DNA of 5,832 nucleotides from Actinomycetes bacterium (GTDB taxonomy: Bacteria; Actinomycetota; Acidimicrobiia; Acidimicrobiales; Bog-793). The notes beneath the pieces are model-generated. The model saw only the letters and a list, made by a program, of their open reading frames with translations, had not been told where the DNA came from and did no database searches. Below are positions 5,492 through 5,832 of this stretch, in pieces. A program made the position numbers and the translations under genes. The stretch is from NCBI GenBank assembly GCA_021823365.1, contig JAKAOD010000219.1, positions 1-5,832 of the forward strand, given 5' to 3'. How positions within the stretch are numbered: the first letter of the stretch is position 1; each line of letters begins with the position of its first letter.

Positions 5492-5809
5492 CTACGGGCG
5501 AGGGGGTGGAAGCATGCATCCTTTCGTACCGTGAGTCAGAAGGTTCCACTCGGCCAGGGAGGCCGAGATACTGGTCACTCCCTTCACAGGGGGGCCTCCA
5601 ACTGCGCTGGGGACGTGCACCGGCCACAGCGACGGTCCGCTTGCCCCATTCTGACCGGTGCCCGTCGCCGGATCGTCGCCCCAGCTGACAAGCGTCCCCG
5701 GTGCGCTCGGCGGGCCCACCACGGCCAGGTCGTGTCCGGAACCGGCGGAGATGCACGTGGCCGTGCCGATGTAGCCAAATCCACCGATCCCCCACACGGG
5801 AGCCGGCAC
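5492..5809 (-). pseudogene. Fragment resembling RCC1-type beta-propeller repeats
   Basis: The minus-strand frame reads PAPVWGIGGFGYIGTATCIS then AGSGHDLAVV, a loop, GTLVSWGDD, and after a loop VKGVTSISASLAEWNLLT. The spacing [IV]-x-AG-x-x-H-x-LA...G-x-[LV]-x-x-WG-x-[DN]...GVT-x-I-x-A is that of RCC1 repeats, which form seven-bladed propellers in larger, often secreted, bacterial proteins. Only about one and a half repeats remain. An in-frame TGA lies just upstream (about 5826-5828), and after the ...EWNLLT block the similarity stops and the frame ends at 5494-5492 with an unrelated tail. The GTG at 5809 is only formal. This is best read as a broken piece of a larger gene; a small intact protein is less likely. 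Confidence 0.45.
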
Positions 5810-5832
5810 CAGGCTGTCGGTTGGGCATCAGC

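Noticed and set aside
5416..5688. Plus-strand 90-codon frame
   Set aside because: No domain or ribosome-binding site is visible, and it is antisense to the RCC1-like fragment.
5457..5828. Minus-strand 123-codon frame beginning MPNRQPGAG
   Set aside because: It overlaps the frame with RCC1-like spacing, is Arg-rich and shows no recognisable pattern.

Overview
This window looks like a high-GC actinobacterial genome, or a close relative. GC content is very high, GTG starts are common, and the SOS operator is of the Gram-positive/actinobacterial type (GAAC-N4-GTTC). Every gene I can support lies on the minus strand, so the biological reading order runs from right to left.

The left two thirds (1-4186) are an SOS mutagenesis cassette in the order imuA - imuB - dnaE2. 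imuA (4186 to 3548) encodes the small RecA-like accessory protein ImuA. imuB (3551 to 2301) overlaps it by four bases (GTGA) and encodes the catalytically dead Y-family-like hub protein with a beta-clamp-binding motif. dnaE2 (from 2202 off the left edge) encodes the error-prone PolIII alpha-type polymerase; its first 734 residues are present with all three catalytic aspartates. A near-perfect LexA box (4180-4193) contains the imuA start codon, and a -10-like hexamer sits nine bases upstream of the ATG. This points to a leaderless, LexA-repressed transcript for the cassette. In the usual model DnaE2 makes the translesion insertions, ImuB ties it to the clamp, and ImuA is an essential accessory.

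The cassette has several unusual details. ImuB is short (416 aa) and seems to lack most of the N-terminal palm/fingers segment of its family, with a Gly/Asp-rich linker in its place. imuB also carries a perfect 21-bp in-frame tandem duplication. The imuB-dnaE2 gap is mostly a six-copy 13-bp minisatellite that can form strong hairpins. A 21-bp near-palindrome lies just upstream of the imuA -10 element.

The right third (4200-5832) is an accessory, partly decayed region. It holds a compact two-gene operon, a DUF4160 protein (4999 to 4739) and a DUF2442 protein (4742 to 4464) with an ATGA overlap. This pair recurs in many genomes and looks like a toxin-antitoxin-type module, but its function is unproven. 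Further right are a degraded DUF6788-like remnant, in frame with the DUF4160 gene, and a fragment resembling RCC1-type beta-propeller repeats, closed by stops on both sides. These remnants suggest past insertion and deletion next to the mutasome.
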